Origin: Scalesia atractyloides
Taxonomy: Eukaryota > Streptophyta > Magnoliopsida > Asterales > Asteraceae
Reading direction: 5' to 3'
Assembly (NCBI GenBank): GCA_947069175.1
Contig: CAMTDV010000017.1
Coordinates: forward strand, 53,515,137-53,579,136
Length of the DNA stretch: 64,000 bases
Below, one piece after another: positions 22,572-35,810 of the stretch (positions within the stretch are counted from its first letter, which is position 1; every line of letters starts with the position of its first letter). Position numbers and translations under genes: made by a program. The notes under the pieces are model-generated. The model was not told the DNA's origin. It saw only the letters and a list, made by a program, of their open reading frames with translations, and ran no database searches.

Positions 22572-24739
22572 ATTTCGTCCTCGAAATTCTGTTTAGTAAT
22601 TCGTTGAAAGGTTCAATATTTATGTTCGTGTCAGTCATCTGATAGACAAGTAGCAGTGTATTTGTCCATCAACAATTCCTACGTATTGTTAAGAGTAACG
22701 TCTGCCATCACTTCCAACCTGGAAGTGAGAGTGTTGGTGGACTCATAGTAGGATATGAGTTTCGTATTCAGCTTATAGCTGACTACAATTATTAGGTTTT
22801 CTTTGCATTCATTTTCCTCACCATTCATACACCATAAGTTTTAATTACGATTTCGTTTAATAGTTCTTACACATCTCCTATAGAGGAGGGGTATGGGTAC
22901 CCTTCCAGGGTTTGTTGCACATGTAATAATTAGCACCATGCTCCACATGGTTGTGTTAAGGGAATAAATTTGGTCTTACCGAGTGGTGCACGCCAATCTT
23001 CCCGTGTTGTCGTGTACGTGAGTATCTTCGACTAATACTAACCGACTACGAGAGTCCCTACTCTATGGTAGAGAAAGGCTTTTACGAGCCTATGGTTGCC
23101 ATAAGGCGAGCATGTACACGAGTAATAACGAATCCGCACCCTCACATCAACGGGTGCCCGAACTACTCACCAGTAGTCTAATCACGTCGCAAGGATATGG
23201 AATTTATACAATAATAATTCCGATATGCATTATGTTTTGGGAGCTTAACTCCAGCTGTTGTACAACTATTTGTGTCTTTTCCCAAAGGAAACAACTTAGT
23301 AACTTTGATGATATCGATGTGATTCTCCGAGAGATATCGTATAGAATTCCCATATACCGGGAATGATAGGGTGTGCGCCCAATGCGGTTTTAATTCCAGT
23401 AGCACCACATCTAGAATGTTACTATATCACGTGGAATTGCTTAAGGTGTAATGAGTGTCTAACGATCACAAGTATCACTATGACGCCCCTACACATGGGA
23501 TCGGCATTGATCGTAGACGTACGGGTAATTTGGTAAAAGATGACTAAGTAACGAGTCAGCGAATCAAGGTTCCCCATTGACGGAGTACCCTTCGCAGGGT
23601 AGGAACATAGCCATGCTCGACTATCATTTCATAAGGATGTCGTTAATGGGGACAATGAGAAGTTATCATTTCCCATGATGTTCTTGATAGATTATCTAAT
23701 GCATAGGCGAATATAACCCATACTAGTCACAAGGTGGTTAATCCACCACTTGACCGTCTCGGTCTTGTGGTTTTTCGAGTCCAATTCGGACTTGATAAGT
23801 TCTGAACTTATATCAGTATAAAAAGATATAACGCCCTCCCCTCTTGGCACCTCCGCCATTTGAATCACCGATTAAATGTAAGGGTTTCATCGAGTTCGTT
23901 CATGCGAAATCATCTTGGTTTAGATTTGGAAAGTCGTGTGGTTTTACGAAACCATGGGCTGAAGCCCGAATTGATAGTCACCCTAGTCCGATAGGGACAA
24001 TTGCCCACTAATTCTGATTTTTTCCGTTAGTCTCATATTCGTAATAATGTAAACAAGAAATGAAGACCCGGCCCCCGGGTTGGTCGAGACTAGGCTTGCT
24101 GAGTTTCTCGACCCCTTGGTCGTAGGATTAGTTAATTCTGTTTCCCAATAGGGCACGGGAGGAATACGTGCTGTTGAGAAATGTAATAACATAGATCCAC
24201 AATCGCTCGGCAATCTCTTGAAATAACAAAAGCAATTTCAAGGAGGCTAAATGAAAAGAGTAATCAATCGAGGTAAGCCTAGCACTCTGATGGCTAGGAT
24301 ACGAATTGAGGTTATAAATACCATTTCACATCCGGTTGGTGAATCCAACCAAGCACCGATCTACACTTTGGTCATTTAGTTTGACTTATTATTGCACCTC
24401 GAGTTATTTACAATTCGCAACGTGTGTTAAGTAACTCTCCAATTTGAAGAGTATTAACTGTCGTGTCAAAGTCTTATTCTTCCATTAAGTATATATGACG
24501 TGCTTACTAACGGATTTTCCCTCTAGATGGACATGATATCCGAGGAACGTATTCGGAAGATTCACTAGTCCCTTCATCTGGAAAGGTCGGGACTACCAGA
24601 TTTACGGGTTAGCTTTCCCCTAGGTGGGATCAGCGCACAAAAGTCACCAATTGTAATATTCGGACAACTCGTGACTATTCCTATTTCAAAGAAAGTTTGG
24701 TTTTGACTGTGTTCCTTCACACATAGCAGTTCATGCTTT

Positions 24740-25095
24740 TCCTAGTATGGCGTATATACGTCACTCCAGTGACATGCTTTGACCGCACATTTAAGCACTT
24801 GCCCATTTTGGGTTAAGTCTAAGTGCATTTTTAATAGTTGCATAATGTCGGATATTATTACATACACAATAATGAAGTTGGTTATACACGTTGTGGATTC
24901 ACGCGTGCGACGAATTTGTGTGATATGATACGATTGAAAATGTGGCATTAATGCATGTATACATATATTTTGTTTATAGTAGAATGGTCCCGAAACGCTC
25001 ACCACAAATGACCGAGGCAGAAATCGAGTAAATGATAGCGCAAAGCTTCCGTCAATCATCCCCACGATCGTGAATTTCACTCGTGGTATGAATAC
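24740..25095 (+). pseudogene. Antisense leader + gag start inside A1
   Basis: Plus-strand sequence, opposite to A1, matches the C element leader and gag start: CAGTGACATG, GGGTTAAGTCTAAGTGCA, GTGGATTCACG, then ATG at 24984 opening MVPKRSPQMTEAEIE, a stop, and a short further Gag-like piece. Compare the C gag start at 7361. The same piece, in the same relative orientation, is in A2 (56965-57305), so it was present before A1 and A2 separated. Confidence 0.8.
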
Positions 25096-25218
25096 ACATG
25101 TACCCACATATATATATATATATATACAGTGTTATACTGAAGATTTCTCCCGTTCTTATTCCCTTAAGTAACACAAGAATTTTCGTCACTTGAAAATAAC
25201 GAAGAATCGGGTTGCTCG

Positions 25219-25220
<2 letters not shown>

Positions 25221-25279
<59 letters not shown>
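25221..25279. repeat. (ATT)n microsatellite
   Basis: About 20 ATT units. The equivalent place in A2 (about 56825) lacks the expansion, so it arose in A1 only. Confidence 0.95.
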
Positions 25280-26791
25280 CAGAGTTGGGGAGTCAATATG
25301 TTCTATAGATATACAAGTATCTGAGTTATTCCCTACCCAGGACCACTCGTATGGTCGTAGTAATTATCGTGTCATGAAAAGCCTTAATCGAAAGAAATCA
25401 AAGAACCATGTATCCCCTTATGTGATTTCTAGCATGAATGCCCCGCCCTCATACGGGTGATATAGATCCAAGACCTACGGTCTCAGGGTTACCAAAAGAA
25501 TTCAGGTCAGGACCCCGTGTAGTCTAGAGTTTGGAGATGTAAATATGAGTTGTCATTGGTTAATATCATATTACAGTACTTGAATATTACTCGAAGGCGA
25601 TCTCGTCTTGTATTATAACATATTTTCACTAAGTTATGCAAGGCTGAAAACAAGGGATCGTTTGATATATAAAAATTTCATACGATTATTTTAAATACTG
25701 TGCTTTTGATTTGATACATATATGTATATATATATAAAATAATCGGTTCAGCGGAAAATTTACTTTGTGTCATTTTTTATTAAATTCTCATTAAGAGGTA
25801 GGTTCGTTACGACCCTTCGTATCGCTCCTTTATTGTTATTTCGAGTTACGGGGGATTTATCTTGTATGGGTTTGAACTAAATCGATAGGGCGTATCAAAT
25901 TAGTAATTCATATATACCAGACCATAACACTTTCCAATAGTGTTAGTAAGAAGAATTGAAGTGATTTGAAGCAATGAATCGGATTACTTCATGATTATAG
26001 TTTTCCGACTTTGCACCGGTGTTATGTCATCCTCAACCGAAATTTACCAAATTGACACTTGGATTAGACCGCGGTTAATGTTGTATATTTATGATTACAT
26101 GTATACATAGGAGTGTCATGTTAATACGAAGTATAAATGGTTACGAGGAATATCGGCAAAATTGTTCTCGCCTCCCCAAGTATTATCACCATCAGATCCG
26201 CATCCACACAATTCCTCACCAGCTTTGATTGCATCAAATAAGTTTCTCCATTTATATGTTACCCCTAAATCCCCTTAGGTTATCAACACCGATGTTAATT
26301 TCGCGTCCTTATTAAGAATTAGTGATTGCATCATTAGCGGGCGACAGCTAATAACGAAAATATATGCTTCACCGAGTAATTTCATAGACAACGGTCGGTG
26401 TCACGAGTATAGGTTGTTCGCCGTATCGGAATGATTCCGAATATATGACTATGCGTTCTAGCAAATCCCGCCAAAAGAAATAACATACGCCGAATTGTCT
26501 TATGAAAGACAGAAACATTGATACTTATCGCGAATCAATCATTGGTCATCGATGTGGGTAAGCTATCACCGGCTATACCCAAATAGTTCAATACGGAGTA
26601 CTACTAAAGTGTAGTATCCCCAGAAATCGTGTCATGAGTTTAAGAAAAGAAAAGGATTTCCCAGGATTAATACAGTGGTCGTTTATATGTCGACCCAAAC
26701 TACTTTTCATGTAAAATTACTATAACCATGTATAGACATCGTGGTTACGACCACTATGGCATCATCGATCGCATCAAACAGGGTCGCAATC

Positions 26792-27157
26792 TCAATACCG
26801 CATTGCCCAAAACGTAACCAAACAAATCGCAACATGAAGCCCGTCTGCCTTGAGTAACGGTACCTTGATCATGTAGCCGGTGTGTTTATATATAGGAAGT
26901 ACCGCAACGTATCCACCACACCCATATACATGATCAATATTCCGTTCTCCACGATATTCGGGCCTCATACTACTTTCTACAAATAACCAACTGAAACTCG
27001 AAAGAATCAACACTTGTAAAAGAACACAATGTAACCGATGGTCACACAAAACAAGGTTCCACAATGCAAGCGTTTCAAAGGAATCCGTACCATCACAGAC
27101 TTTATATCCCAAGGAATCAAATGACAACATGAAGGGTAACTTATTCACGCATCCCAT
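26792..27157 (-). other. ORF in A1 interior, partly kept in A2
   Basis: A 121-codon frame (MGCVNKLPFMLSFDSLGYKV...) with no domain I know. Its counterpart in A2 (54531-54818) is shortened to 95 codons by a frame change. Conservation may only reflect recent common origin. Confidence 0.25.
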
Positions 27158-27448
27158 GCCATATCCATGACCCGAAGATCGTCATATTCAGATATACCCT
27201 ATACCGAAACATGTGCTAAGGAATACCGCTAAGTATTATGGTATCACACGGCGTAAAAGCTAAAGCCAATATTGCAAGCCAAAGAGGAATCGAGCGGACA
27301 ATCAAATGAATCGTGGATTCAAGGACGAAAAAAGTTTCGTAAGATGTTCGAACTCTGCGATTGTATAACAATCGAATGTTAAGCAACGAGAAGCGGAATA
27401 AGGATTCGTATACATCCTTCCAGCTTATCAGAACGACCCACACGTTCT

Positions 27449-27718
27449 TTATGTATCTATGTTCACTTTAAAATACCATTCTGGTATGCAATCGTTGCTA
27501 TAATAATTATAAGGATAGGGTTGGTGAGATCGTATTGCACTAAAGGCTGGTGGTCTCACATCATAAAGTATAAGTAACCACTGTAAAAGTGGTATGAATC
27601 CAACTCTAGTGTATATTAAACAGGTGGTAAGTAGGAATAACGAATGGACTGTAATACCAGTTTTCTGCCTATCCCAAAGGCATATGCAGTAACGCATTAT
27701 CCACCACTCCCAATTCAT
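27449..27718 (-). other. Conserved 89-codon ORF in A1 interior
   Basis: Starts MNWEWWIMRY and contains a hydrophobic middle (LLTTCLIYTRVGFIPLLQWL), so it could encode a small membrane protein. The A2 copy (53972-54241) has the same length and start and differs at three residues. No family is recognised. It lies about 300 bp after the PBS, where gag would be expected. It may equally be chance. Confidence 0.3.
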
Positions 27719-28026
27719 GAATCAATTCTCACACAACATTCACACACTATCACCTTGTTACACGTATGTATCATTCCATGTATTTAAGTGTGTTTATTAC
27801 CGCGGCTTTCCCAACACTGCCTCGTATGAGCAAGTCTGTTATTACATTCTGGATCATAGTAACCCACTTGCCCCACAAGGCCATCCTGGTACTTGCAAAC
27901 AGGATACTTTACAGTGTTCACTAAGCATCTTTAGTTGAGGTTAATTTTCCAACGATGTCCACTAAAGTCCGGGCCTGTAGTTATAGTCTAGGTTTCCTTA
28001 AAGGCACCTAATTCTCTATAACCAAT

Positions 28027-28039
28027 GGCTCTGATACCA
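28027..28039 (-). other. A1 primer-binding site
   Basis: GGCTCTGATACCA is the complement of the initiator-Met PBS, 5 bp inside the 5' LTR. Confidence 0.9.
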
Positions 28040-28044
28040 TCTCC

Positions 28045-31000
28045 TATCACACCCCAACTTGCAGCGGAAGAAAAATACACGGGATGCAACAGACACCTCT
28101 GGTACAAGAACATTGTTTATAAAGACACTACATTTTATTACTTACAAAATGTTGATTACATACTACATGTATGTTAGAACTCCATGTTCCCATGAACCAC
28201 ATAAGTCTTTTAAGCCACATGCGTCTATATAGAGTTCGCCTACAAACATGTCTTGAACAACATACACGGATTACACCAGTCTCAAGTTACCTGAAATGCA
28301 TGTTAGTTTTGAAAAAGGTCAGCTAAACGCTGCGTGAGTTCCACGGGTTTAGTCGTTGTGTAACAACATGTGTTAACCAGTTTAATTGCACTAGTTACAG
28401 TCACAGTCACTGTCACGGTCATAGTCACAGTCACAGTCATGGTCATGGTCACTCCATGCCAGACAGACACATCATCGCACCAGGTCGTGTCACCACAGAC
28501 ACTTCCCACCGGGCCGTGTCAAGACAGGCACGTCATCCCGACAACTAAGTCATGTTTCCCTGCAGTTATGCTTAGTTAACATAACCGAATTTAGGACGCG
28601 TTTAGTTGCATAGTCACCGACACACAGTGTCACCTAGACACTGCCTGGAGCAACTGGGTTAGTCAAACCAATAGTACTATCCAATGCCCATGGCTTATGC
28701 CAATCACTTGTAGGGGGGAAGTAGGTCGTGTGTTAGACAATTCACATCATCACAAGTTGGTGCAATTAACACAGTTTTGTAACATGTAAATCACCTCAGA
28801 AAACAGTAACGCAGTTTAAAAGTGGTGGAGTTAAACACACTCCCAATTTGGTGTAATCACACAGTTTTAACATGCAAGTCCCAAGAAAACAGTAAAAACA
28901 GTTTAAAAGCAGGGAAGTGAAACTCACTCCCAAGTTGGTGTAGTCAACACAGTTTTTAACATGCAAGTCCCCAGAAAATAGTAAAATGGTTTAAAAGTGG
29001 GGAAGTGAGAACTCACTCCCAAGTGGGTGTAGTCAACACAGTTTTTAACATGCAAGTCCCCAGAAAACAGTAAAACAGTTTAAAAGTGGGGAAGTGAGAA
29101 CTCACAGTACGAGTAGTGATCTCAACGCAAGAGTGATCAAGCAACTGGATTCACTTTAATAATACCAATGCAAGTATGGACTCAGATCAGTATCTAAGTT
29201 GGTAATGGTTATAACTTGGATCGGGTCAGGAGTTTTCACTCTGGATTGAGTCTATAGGACACTGGTATGGTGATGGACATCAGGGTAGTAGTAGTTTTTA
29301 GTTTGGCTTCCGGGCACCGATTCGTGTGCCAGCCAAAGTCAGTAGTTTAACGTGTTTGGATAATGGTACGTGAATGCCAGTAATGCCAACACGTGGTTAT
29401 TAAAAAACGATTAACTTTCCATTAAGGGAGTTTGAGCGTTCGGGGGGTCTAAGTTGACCAAATTTGAGGTTCCATTTTCACCGTCGGGAATTCTCCCGGA
29501 GTGTCTTAGAGCACACCCATAGTGCCCAATTTGCCCGGGAATCTCCCGGAATACTCCCAGTGTTCCAACTGTAGTATTTTTCGGGTTGGGTCAGTTCCCA
29601 GTTTCGGCAGGTTCGTTACACGGTAAACTATCGAAAATGATTTAAATAACTTATTTTTAATCCAAATAAATTCGCATTTAATCTGGAATTGGACTTAAAA
29701 TCTATAAAATTTATATAACTCAGTAAAATCAGTAGATCATGAGATAAATTTCTGGGAATTTATTTTGGTAATTTTCTTATTTAAATAAATTATGTATAAA
29801 CCCATTTTTAACCACATACTTAACATAAAATACTTTCAGAAGTTCAAAATTCTGAAAAAATTCTTGAACCTTCTATACATGTCCAGGAACATCTCCACAA
29901 ATTTTGAGAATTTTCCGATTTAATTTCGGTACGTTTCTAGCTACCGAAAACTATCAAAAACGCGGATTTCTAACCCAAATCAAAACTCAACCAATGGATG
30001 CTGAATTTTCCCAGAGCATTACCCATATGTTCCTTAGTGTCTCTGTAAAATTTGGTGATTTATTGAATCCGTTTGATATTTTTCCCGAAATTCTTTCGGG
30101 AAGACAGTTAAAAATTCACCAAAAATCGTAGAAATTCCAAAAATTCTAAAATTTTACGTGGAACTTCCTGACAATACCCTACATCACCGTACCAAATATC
30201 AGCTCAATCCAAGCTACACGGACCAAGTTATAGGCAATACAATTTTCTGCCTAGCCTAGATTCAGTTTTCGGGTGATATACCTAGCGATTCTTCCGTTTC
30301 CAAGCGTTTATCTTGATCCCAGAAGTGTGTGAAGGCTATATTCAGTACCTACACACCAAGTACAACTCAAATGTGCTAGAACTTAGATCAATCAAGCTTT
30401 ATTTCATTGTTTTTCGGTTAATCAAATTGTTAAGCGATTTTTGTCGAATAAGAGTTGATTAGGGTATCAAACGCCATTGATTGGCAACCATGGCTGCCAT
30501 ATAACACAGGGATATATGTGGTGTTCATATTCAGCCCTAAAACTTGTTTAAAACCCCAAAATTCATGGATTAAAAAGCGTTTTTCAGCGAGAAATCGCGT
30601 TTAATCGAAGAAACGGACATAGAATTATAAAAGCCAAGGTTAATACCTTTGATTTAGTGAGGTTTAATGAATAACTCAGCTGGATTGAAGTTTGTGGGGG
30701 GCAGGTTTTTAGAGAATTTGAGTGATTTTTGAAATAAAAATGAATTAATAACGAAAATTAATAAAAAAACATATATATACATGGGGGTGGGGTGGTTTAG
30801 AGGTGGGTCCCAAGGGACACCTCGTGCTTCGTTTTGCATGACAAAAGATAAGGTTTATCTTTCGGATAAGTACAGGTTCGTTTTCGGGTCCTGAGCGCAT
30901 TCTCGATTTGCGTGACGGACTCTGTTTTGCGCGTACTTAGTGTCAAAAGACTCGGTTTTAAAAATTATGCATAACCATCTAAAAATCCGAACCCAGTTAT

Positions 31001-31671
31001 GTGTTAATCATAAAAGCCTCGTTTGACGTTCGTTTAAGTGTTTTTAAGCTTGATCGATCGTTCCTTGCACATTCGGTTGCCTTATGTTATGCCCGGAACA
31101 AATGCGTTTCCCCAACCGGAAGCTACTTCGTTTTGCGTGCCCAGGCTTTGATTATTTTTAAACCTTATGTCATAGTCTATGGCACAAATCTAAGTTATTC
31201 CTGGAACTCGGAATCTTAAATAAGGCTACCGATAAACTAATAATCAACGTCAAAGGTCTAATGCGCTGTTAAACGTCAAGTCTTCGTTTAACACGTTGTT
31301 CAAGGCTAACGATGCAAACCTCTCATCGTTGGTCCTTAGTAGTGTCATGTCAACCATGACATGCTCTCGGATTCATCCAAGACATTACAAATATCGCTAG
31401 GCATAGCACACAAGTCATGTGTGTTTACTACTACTTATTCCCAGAGTCATCAGTTCATTCACGACTTTGTCTTGTCATGTAGGTGATGCATAATGTCACT
31501 GTAATGTTTTTATTACTTACTATGCATATACTCCCGTCATAGTCGGTGTATCATTTTCCAGAATTCGTATCATCACACATAATTATAATAATATCACAAT
31601 ATACATACCAGGTCCGGTTACCACGAACTTGTAATAATCAAAGTTTACCGGGATTTTTCACGATTGTCACA
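28045..31671 (-). mobile_element. A1 5' LTR, 3627 bp
   Basis: On the minus strand starts TGTGACAATCGTG and ends GGGGTGTGATA (CA changed to TA). It holds the hexamer minisatellite (28394-28452), about four ~88-bp repeats (28740-29106) and a C-tract/TATA promoter (30771-30780). It is longer than the 3' LTR, which carries a deletion. Confidence 0.85.
30771..30780 (-). promoter_or_regulatory. Probable A1 TATA box
   Basis: GTATATATAT on the minus strand follows a C-rich tract (30782-30792 complement), as in the other A and C LTRs. Confidence 0.5.
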
Positions 31672-31676
31672 GTTTC
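31672..31676. repeat. Target-site duplication of A1, right
   Basis: GTTTC, paired with GCTTC at 19608-19612. Confidence 0.6.
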
Positions 31677-34258
31677 CAAGGTGTTTTATGTGATTTCAAG
31701 CTCCATATCATCGAAAATCTTATCAAACCCCATCAAATTTGTGTGCGGTATAAACTTACTTTTAAAAATACATATTCTTGTTTCATGATGAAGATGATGA
31801 TGGAAAGTTTCTCAAATACTTGGATTTCTTCACAAGCTTGAAACTCTAAACAAGAAAATGGTTTTAAACAAAATAAAAATGGAAGTGTTTATATGTGTGT
31901 ATAGCCCTGAATGAATATATATATATATATATATATACACACATGATAGAGTTTGTGTTTTGTTAAAATGATATGGTTCTTGAAAAGTGTTTGCATGCAT
32001 GATTAATTGGTTTTATATAAAAGTTCACATTATTAAAGATGATCATGAAAAGTATATTTTTGGAAGTGTATATGCATATATATGTGTGTCGTGTATATGT
32101 ATATATGTATCCATGCACATAAATTTTTCTCACAAGTTCATAAATAATACATGCATACATCTAGTGATGATTAGGAAATGATATGAAATTGATTCGATGG
32201 TGATATGTTATGATGTGACAAAATTATATTAAAACAGATTATAAAAATTAAAAATAATTTTATTTGATGTATTATGATGATACAAAGTCATGACATAAGT
32301 TTAGTAGCCTTACATGTTGTACATGAAGCTTAAAAAGTGGTAAATTTAGTGAAATCACAAGATTTATGTGACTTATGTGAGACCTGTACTATCATGAGTA
32401 TAACCACCAATTTAAACAGTAAATAACATGTATTGTGTCAAAATATCAAGTCGTTACGATTTGGGATGCTTATGTAAAGTTCGGTGCAAAACTATGCGTT
32501 AAAAACGGTAAAAATCGCCTTTTTAAGAGGTTTTTATAAAACTGTTTTAGATCAGTAAATAAACTGATATTTTTGGTATAACATAAGTATTTTAACTTAT
32601 ATTAAGTATCTTTGGTGTTTGGCTACTCATACGTGACTTCCGACGCCCGAAAACGCTAAAATACGCATATTTAAGGTACACAAACAGGAGTAGTTTCATG
32701 CATGAATTGTATGTTGATGTGTGATAGGTGAATATGGACATGTATTATGTGAAATGATAGTTAATACCATGATAGTTGGATGTAGATCTATGCATGCATA
32801 CTTGTGCGGTTTACATGATAGTTTCGTTAAAAGACATGATAAAATGCAACTTATATGTGAGAGCATGAAAATGATACATAGGCTAACTTGTGAAATTATT
32901 GCATATATGAAATAGTCTAAGAATGATAAATTTTATACTTTGGTGAAATACATGCACTATGACATTCGATGATATGTCCAAATTTTGCGTAATTATGTTA
33001 CTACGTGCAAACTACGAATATTGTGTATAACGAGTGCGTAAACGGATATAACACAATAGCGGCCATCAATAAATCGTTCAAGTTCACAAACTATTTATAT
33101 ATATACATATATGAGCTCATATGTATACATACAATTTTCCAACATAAACAAATAATAACTTTTTGAGAAAATCTTGAAGTTATGTGAAAAATCTTAAGTT
33201 TTGGAGAAACTTAGGGATTTTAGAATAATTGATCATTAAAACGTTCCTATTTGAAATTAGGACGTGTAGATCAACATTGAGGAATTTGTGCTTGTTAATA
33301 TAGCGCACCCGAAGGTGAGTACATAGTCCCCTCTTTTACGTTTTCAAATGTTTTGGGGTGATTCATATGTGCCTATTAGACATATCTTCAAAAAGGATTT
33401 GCAAAATATTATTATTCATAATAATATAAGTACTCAAAACACCTCTTTTTCATCCTCAACTACTTTGACTCATTTACATTATCAAGGTATACAAAATCAT
33501 TATTATTCATTGTTTACTTGTATATTCAACAATTACAAAAGCATGTTCACATTTCATATAACATATTTCCATTGTGTGAGACTTGATTCATTAATTATAC
33601 ATTCATTAGCGTAGGCCAAGCTGGCCAGTAGTATGTTATGGTACCAGAGGATTGACAACCCATTCTCGCTTCCTAGGTTTGTTTGGAAGTTTGTTTAGGG
33701 AATGACAGAAACTGAGCAAATCAACGATAATCCTCTTCTGAGGGATTAGACATCGGTCAGAACAAAGGTTTGAATGTATTCATCATCAGATCATGGTTTG
33801 TCACAATAAGTCAATTGTTTTATTCAATACAAGATATTTGATAATTTATTCAATACAAGTTATTTGATCATTTATTCAATACAAGTTATTTGATCATTTA
33901 ATCAATACAAGTTATTTGAGCATTATTTTAGAACATGTTATTTGAAAACTTATTCAAAACAAGTTATTACGTATCCAAAACCTATGTTACTTGCCAACAT
34001 TTAATTGTTGGCACGTTATTTTCACATATGTTTCAGGTGCAGATTTACAAGTTTGGATCATGTAGAATGGACCAGGGCCTTAGTTTGTTTAAAATAAACA
34101 GTAGTTATTTGTAATGGTTTGTATTTTTCTAAGACAATGTTATGTAATCTAATTAGATAAAACGAAACTTAAATACCATGTTTTGTGAAAAAAATTTTAA
34201 CGTGACTCCCCAGTGTTTCCGCCGCGTGTTGTTGATACTACGCGATTGGGGTGTTACA
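31677..34258 (+). mobile_element. Family E 5' LTR, second part
   Basis: Continues the LTR broken at 19612 and ends GATTGGGGTGTTACA. The last ~950 bp (from about 33300) match the reverse complement of the family B LTR end (40213-41620), including GGTGAGTACATAGTCCCCTC; the first part does not obviously match. Contains a (TA)n run at about 31917-31937 and the 26-bp repeat at 33815. Confidence 0.75.
33815..33967. repeat. 26-bp tandem repeat
   Basis: Six units, increasingly diverged, of TTTATTCAATACAAGTTATT plus TGATCA, inside the family E LTR near its end. Confidence 0.9.
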
Positions 34259-34261
34259 AGT

Positions 34262-34647
34262 TGGTATCAGAGATGATTTATTTTAGGCTTGTAGCCTCAA
34301 ATGTTTTTCAAAATCTCATCAAAGTTTGGGTTTTAATAATGTGAACACGTGCAATCTGGAAGGGTGGATGCCTGTACTCCGAGTTTCTGTCTAAGGCTAG
34401 AGTGCTTGTACAAATCCACTTAATCGGACCAGTCACTCTTACCTCGGAACTCTTGGGGTGAGTGTCCACTTATAGGCTAAAGCATGTCTTCGCTATACGT
34501 TATAAAGACCTATTTACTTTAATTAGTCAGCGTATCGTTTATTTGTTTTAATTAATGAATAAATGGGTACAATCCTCTTTTTATATTCATTGTTTTAATT
34601 CCTTTTTGGAACTTGAACCTCACTCGTTCTCATTTATGTTTTCTAGA
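34262..34647 (+). other. Primer-binding site and leader of E element
   Basis: TGGTATCAGAG at 34262-34272, 3 bp after the LTR, is the initiator-Met PBS; the next base changes (GAT instead of CC). The rest is a non-coding leader matching the complement of 39625-40195. Confidence 0.8.
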
Positions 34648-35810
34648 ATGGTTCCTGAATGGCAGCTCTAATCGCTCAACAAGTGGCAACTATACTCCCA
34701 AATCTCGTCACACAGATAAACCAAGCTAACAATAACAATAACGCACCTACTCCTTGCAACTACAAACAATTTCACTCTACTGATCCTGACAAGTATTGTG
34801 GATCCGAAGGAGCTACTGTCCTCTTAAAATTGTTCGAAAGTATGGAAAGCACTTTCCGCCATTGTCAATGCCCCAATGAACGAAAGGTTGAATTCTCCTT
34901 GAGCGTCTTTCAGAAAAGGGCACTCACATGGTGGAACGACATTATGTGGGATAGAGGTGCGGATGTACCTATGGCGCTTACTTGGGAGTAACTAAGAACT
35001 CTTATGATGAAGGAATTATGCCTGCGTCATGAGATAAGGGCTCTTGAGAATGAGTTCCACGACCTAAAGCAAGACAGTGGAGAAAACCATGCTTACACTG
35101 ACTGATATAAGGAATTGAGTCTTTTATGTCCCTCTATGGTCACGCCATTGGATAAGGCGATTGAGAAGTACATTGATGGTCTTCCTGATCCAGTTCAGGA
35201 TATCATCACCGGTAGCAATCCTACTACCGTTAGACAAGCCATTGAATTAGCAGCTACCCTGACTGGTTCACAAGTCAAGAAGGGTAAACTCCATCGCAAA
35301 GGCGACAAGAAACCATCTGCTAAGGCAGCACAAGGGAAAAAGAAAGAGAACAAGACTGAAACCTCCAAGAATTCAAAGAAGCGCAAGGCTTCAAGAAACT
35401 TTGATGTCACTACCCAAAACTCCGTTAAGCAAGCTGCCCCCAACCAACCAGTTCAAGCACCTGCCAAGAAGCCATACACGGGTACGACACCTTTGTGTAA
35501 CCAATGCAACTATCATCATTCAACCCATACACAATGTCGCATATGCACTAATTGCGGTCGATTTGGTCATCTGGCAAACTATTGTCGTAATACTGCCCAG
35601 AACCAAACTGTTCCAAATCCTGCTCCACCCACGGTGTAAAACCAAGCAAACCCTGCTCGACCTCACTACCCACCTGGATCCTTTTACAATTGTGACGACC
35701 TTACTCACTACAGGAATAACTGCCCCAAGCTCACAAATGCAGTTCAAGCTCATGGACGTGCATTCAATATCAATGCTGATGAGGCTTGTGCCAATAACAA
35801 TGTGGTGAAT
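34648..35810 (+). pseudogene. gag: Ty3/gypsy Gag, family E, decayed
   Basis: The start lacks the MPPRRN codons present in the B copy (39624), with ATG 34648 followed by a small deletion and ATG 34659. It reads AALIAQQVATILPNLVTQ, an N-run, CNYKQFHSTDPDKYCGSEGA, the capsid core (FQKRALTWWNDIMWDRGADV; ENEFHDLKQDSGE) and YIDGLPDPVQDIITGS. A basic Lys-rich region precedes the CX2CX4HX4C knuckle at 35544-35585. A second knuckle (FYNCDDLTHYRNNC) has lost its first Cys. Stops lie at 34989, 35103 and 35637. A C-type LTR cuts the gene at 35811, at the start of the protease linker (GRAFNINADEA). Confidence 0.88.

Larger units (their letters stand above)
22572..28026 (-). other. A1 non-coding interior
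   Basis: About 5.4 kb with no recognisable retroelement protein. It matches the A2 interior (53663-59520, opposite strand) along almost its whole length, with differences mostly in microsatellites. A few short ORFs are conserved between the copies. At 24740-25095 it holds an antisense piece of a C-like leader and gag start. Confidence 0.8.
19613..31671 (-). mobile_element. Element A1: non-autonomous LTR retrotransposon (LARD-like)
   Basis: A complete structure on the minus strand: 5' LTR 28045-31671, PBS 28027-28039, internal region 22553-28044, polypurine tract just right of 22552, and 3' LTR 19613-22552, with near-matching 5-bp flanks. Neither strand of the 5.5 kb interior shows a Gag, RT, RNase H or integrase domain. 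Its size (12 kb), 3.6 kb LTRs and non-coding interior fit a large retrotransposon derivative. It is a close inverted relative of A2 at 50029-62512 and sits inside the family E LTR. It must have moved with proteins from another element; family C is the best candidate here. Confidence 0.85.

Noticed and set aside
25212..25460. ORF beginning with a poly-isoleucine run
   Set aside because: Translation of the (ATT)n microsatellite; A2 lacks it.
31980..32190. Overlapping ORFs in AT-rich sequence
   Set aside because: Low-complexity (TA)n-rich LTR sequence; no codon bias or domain.
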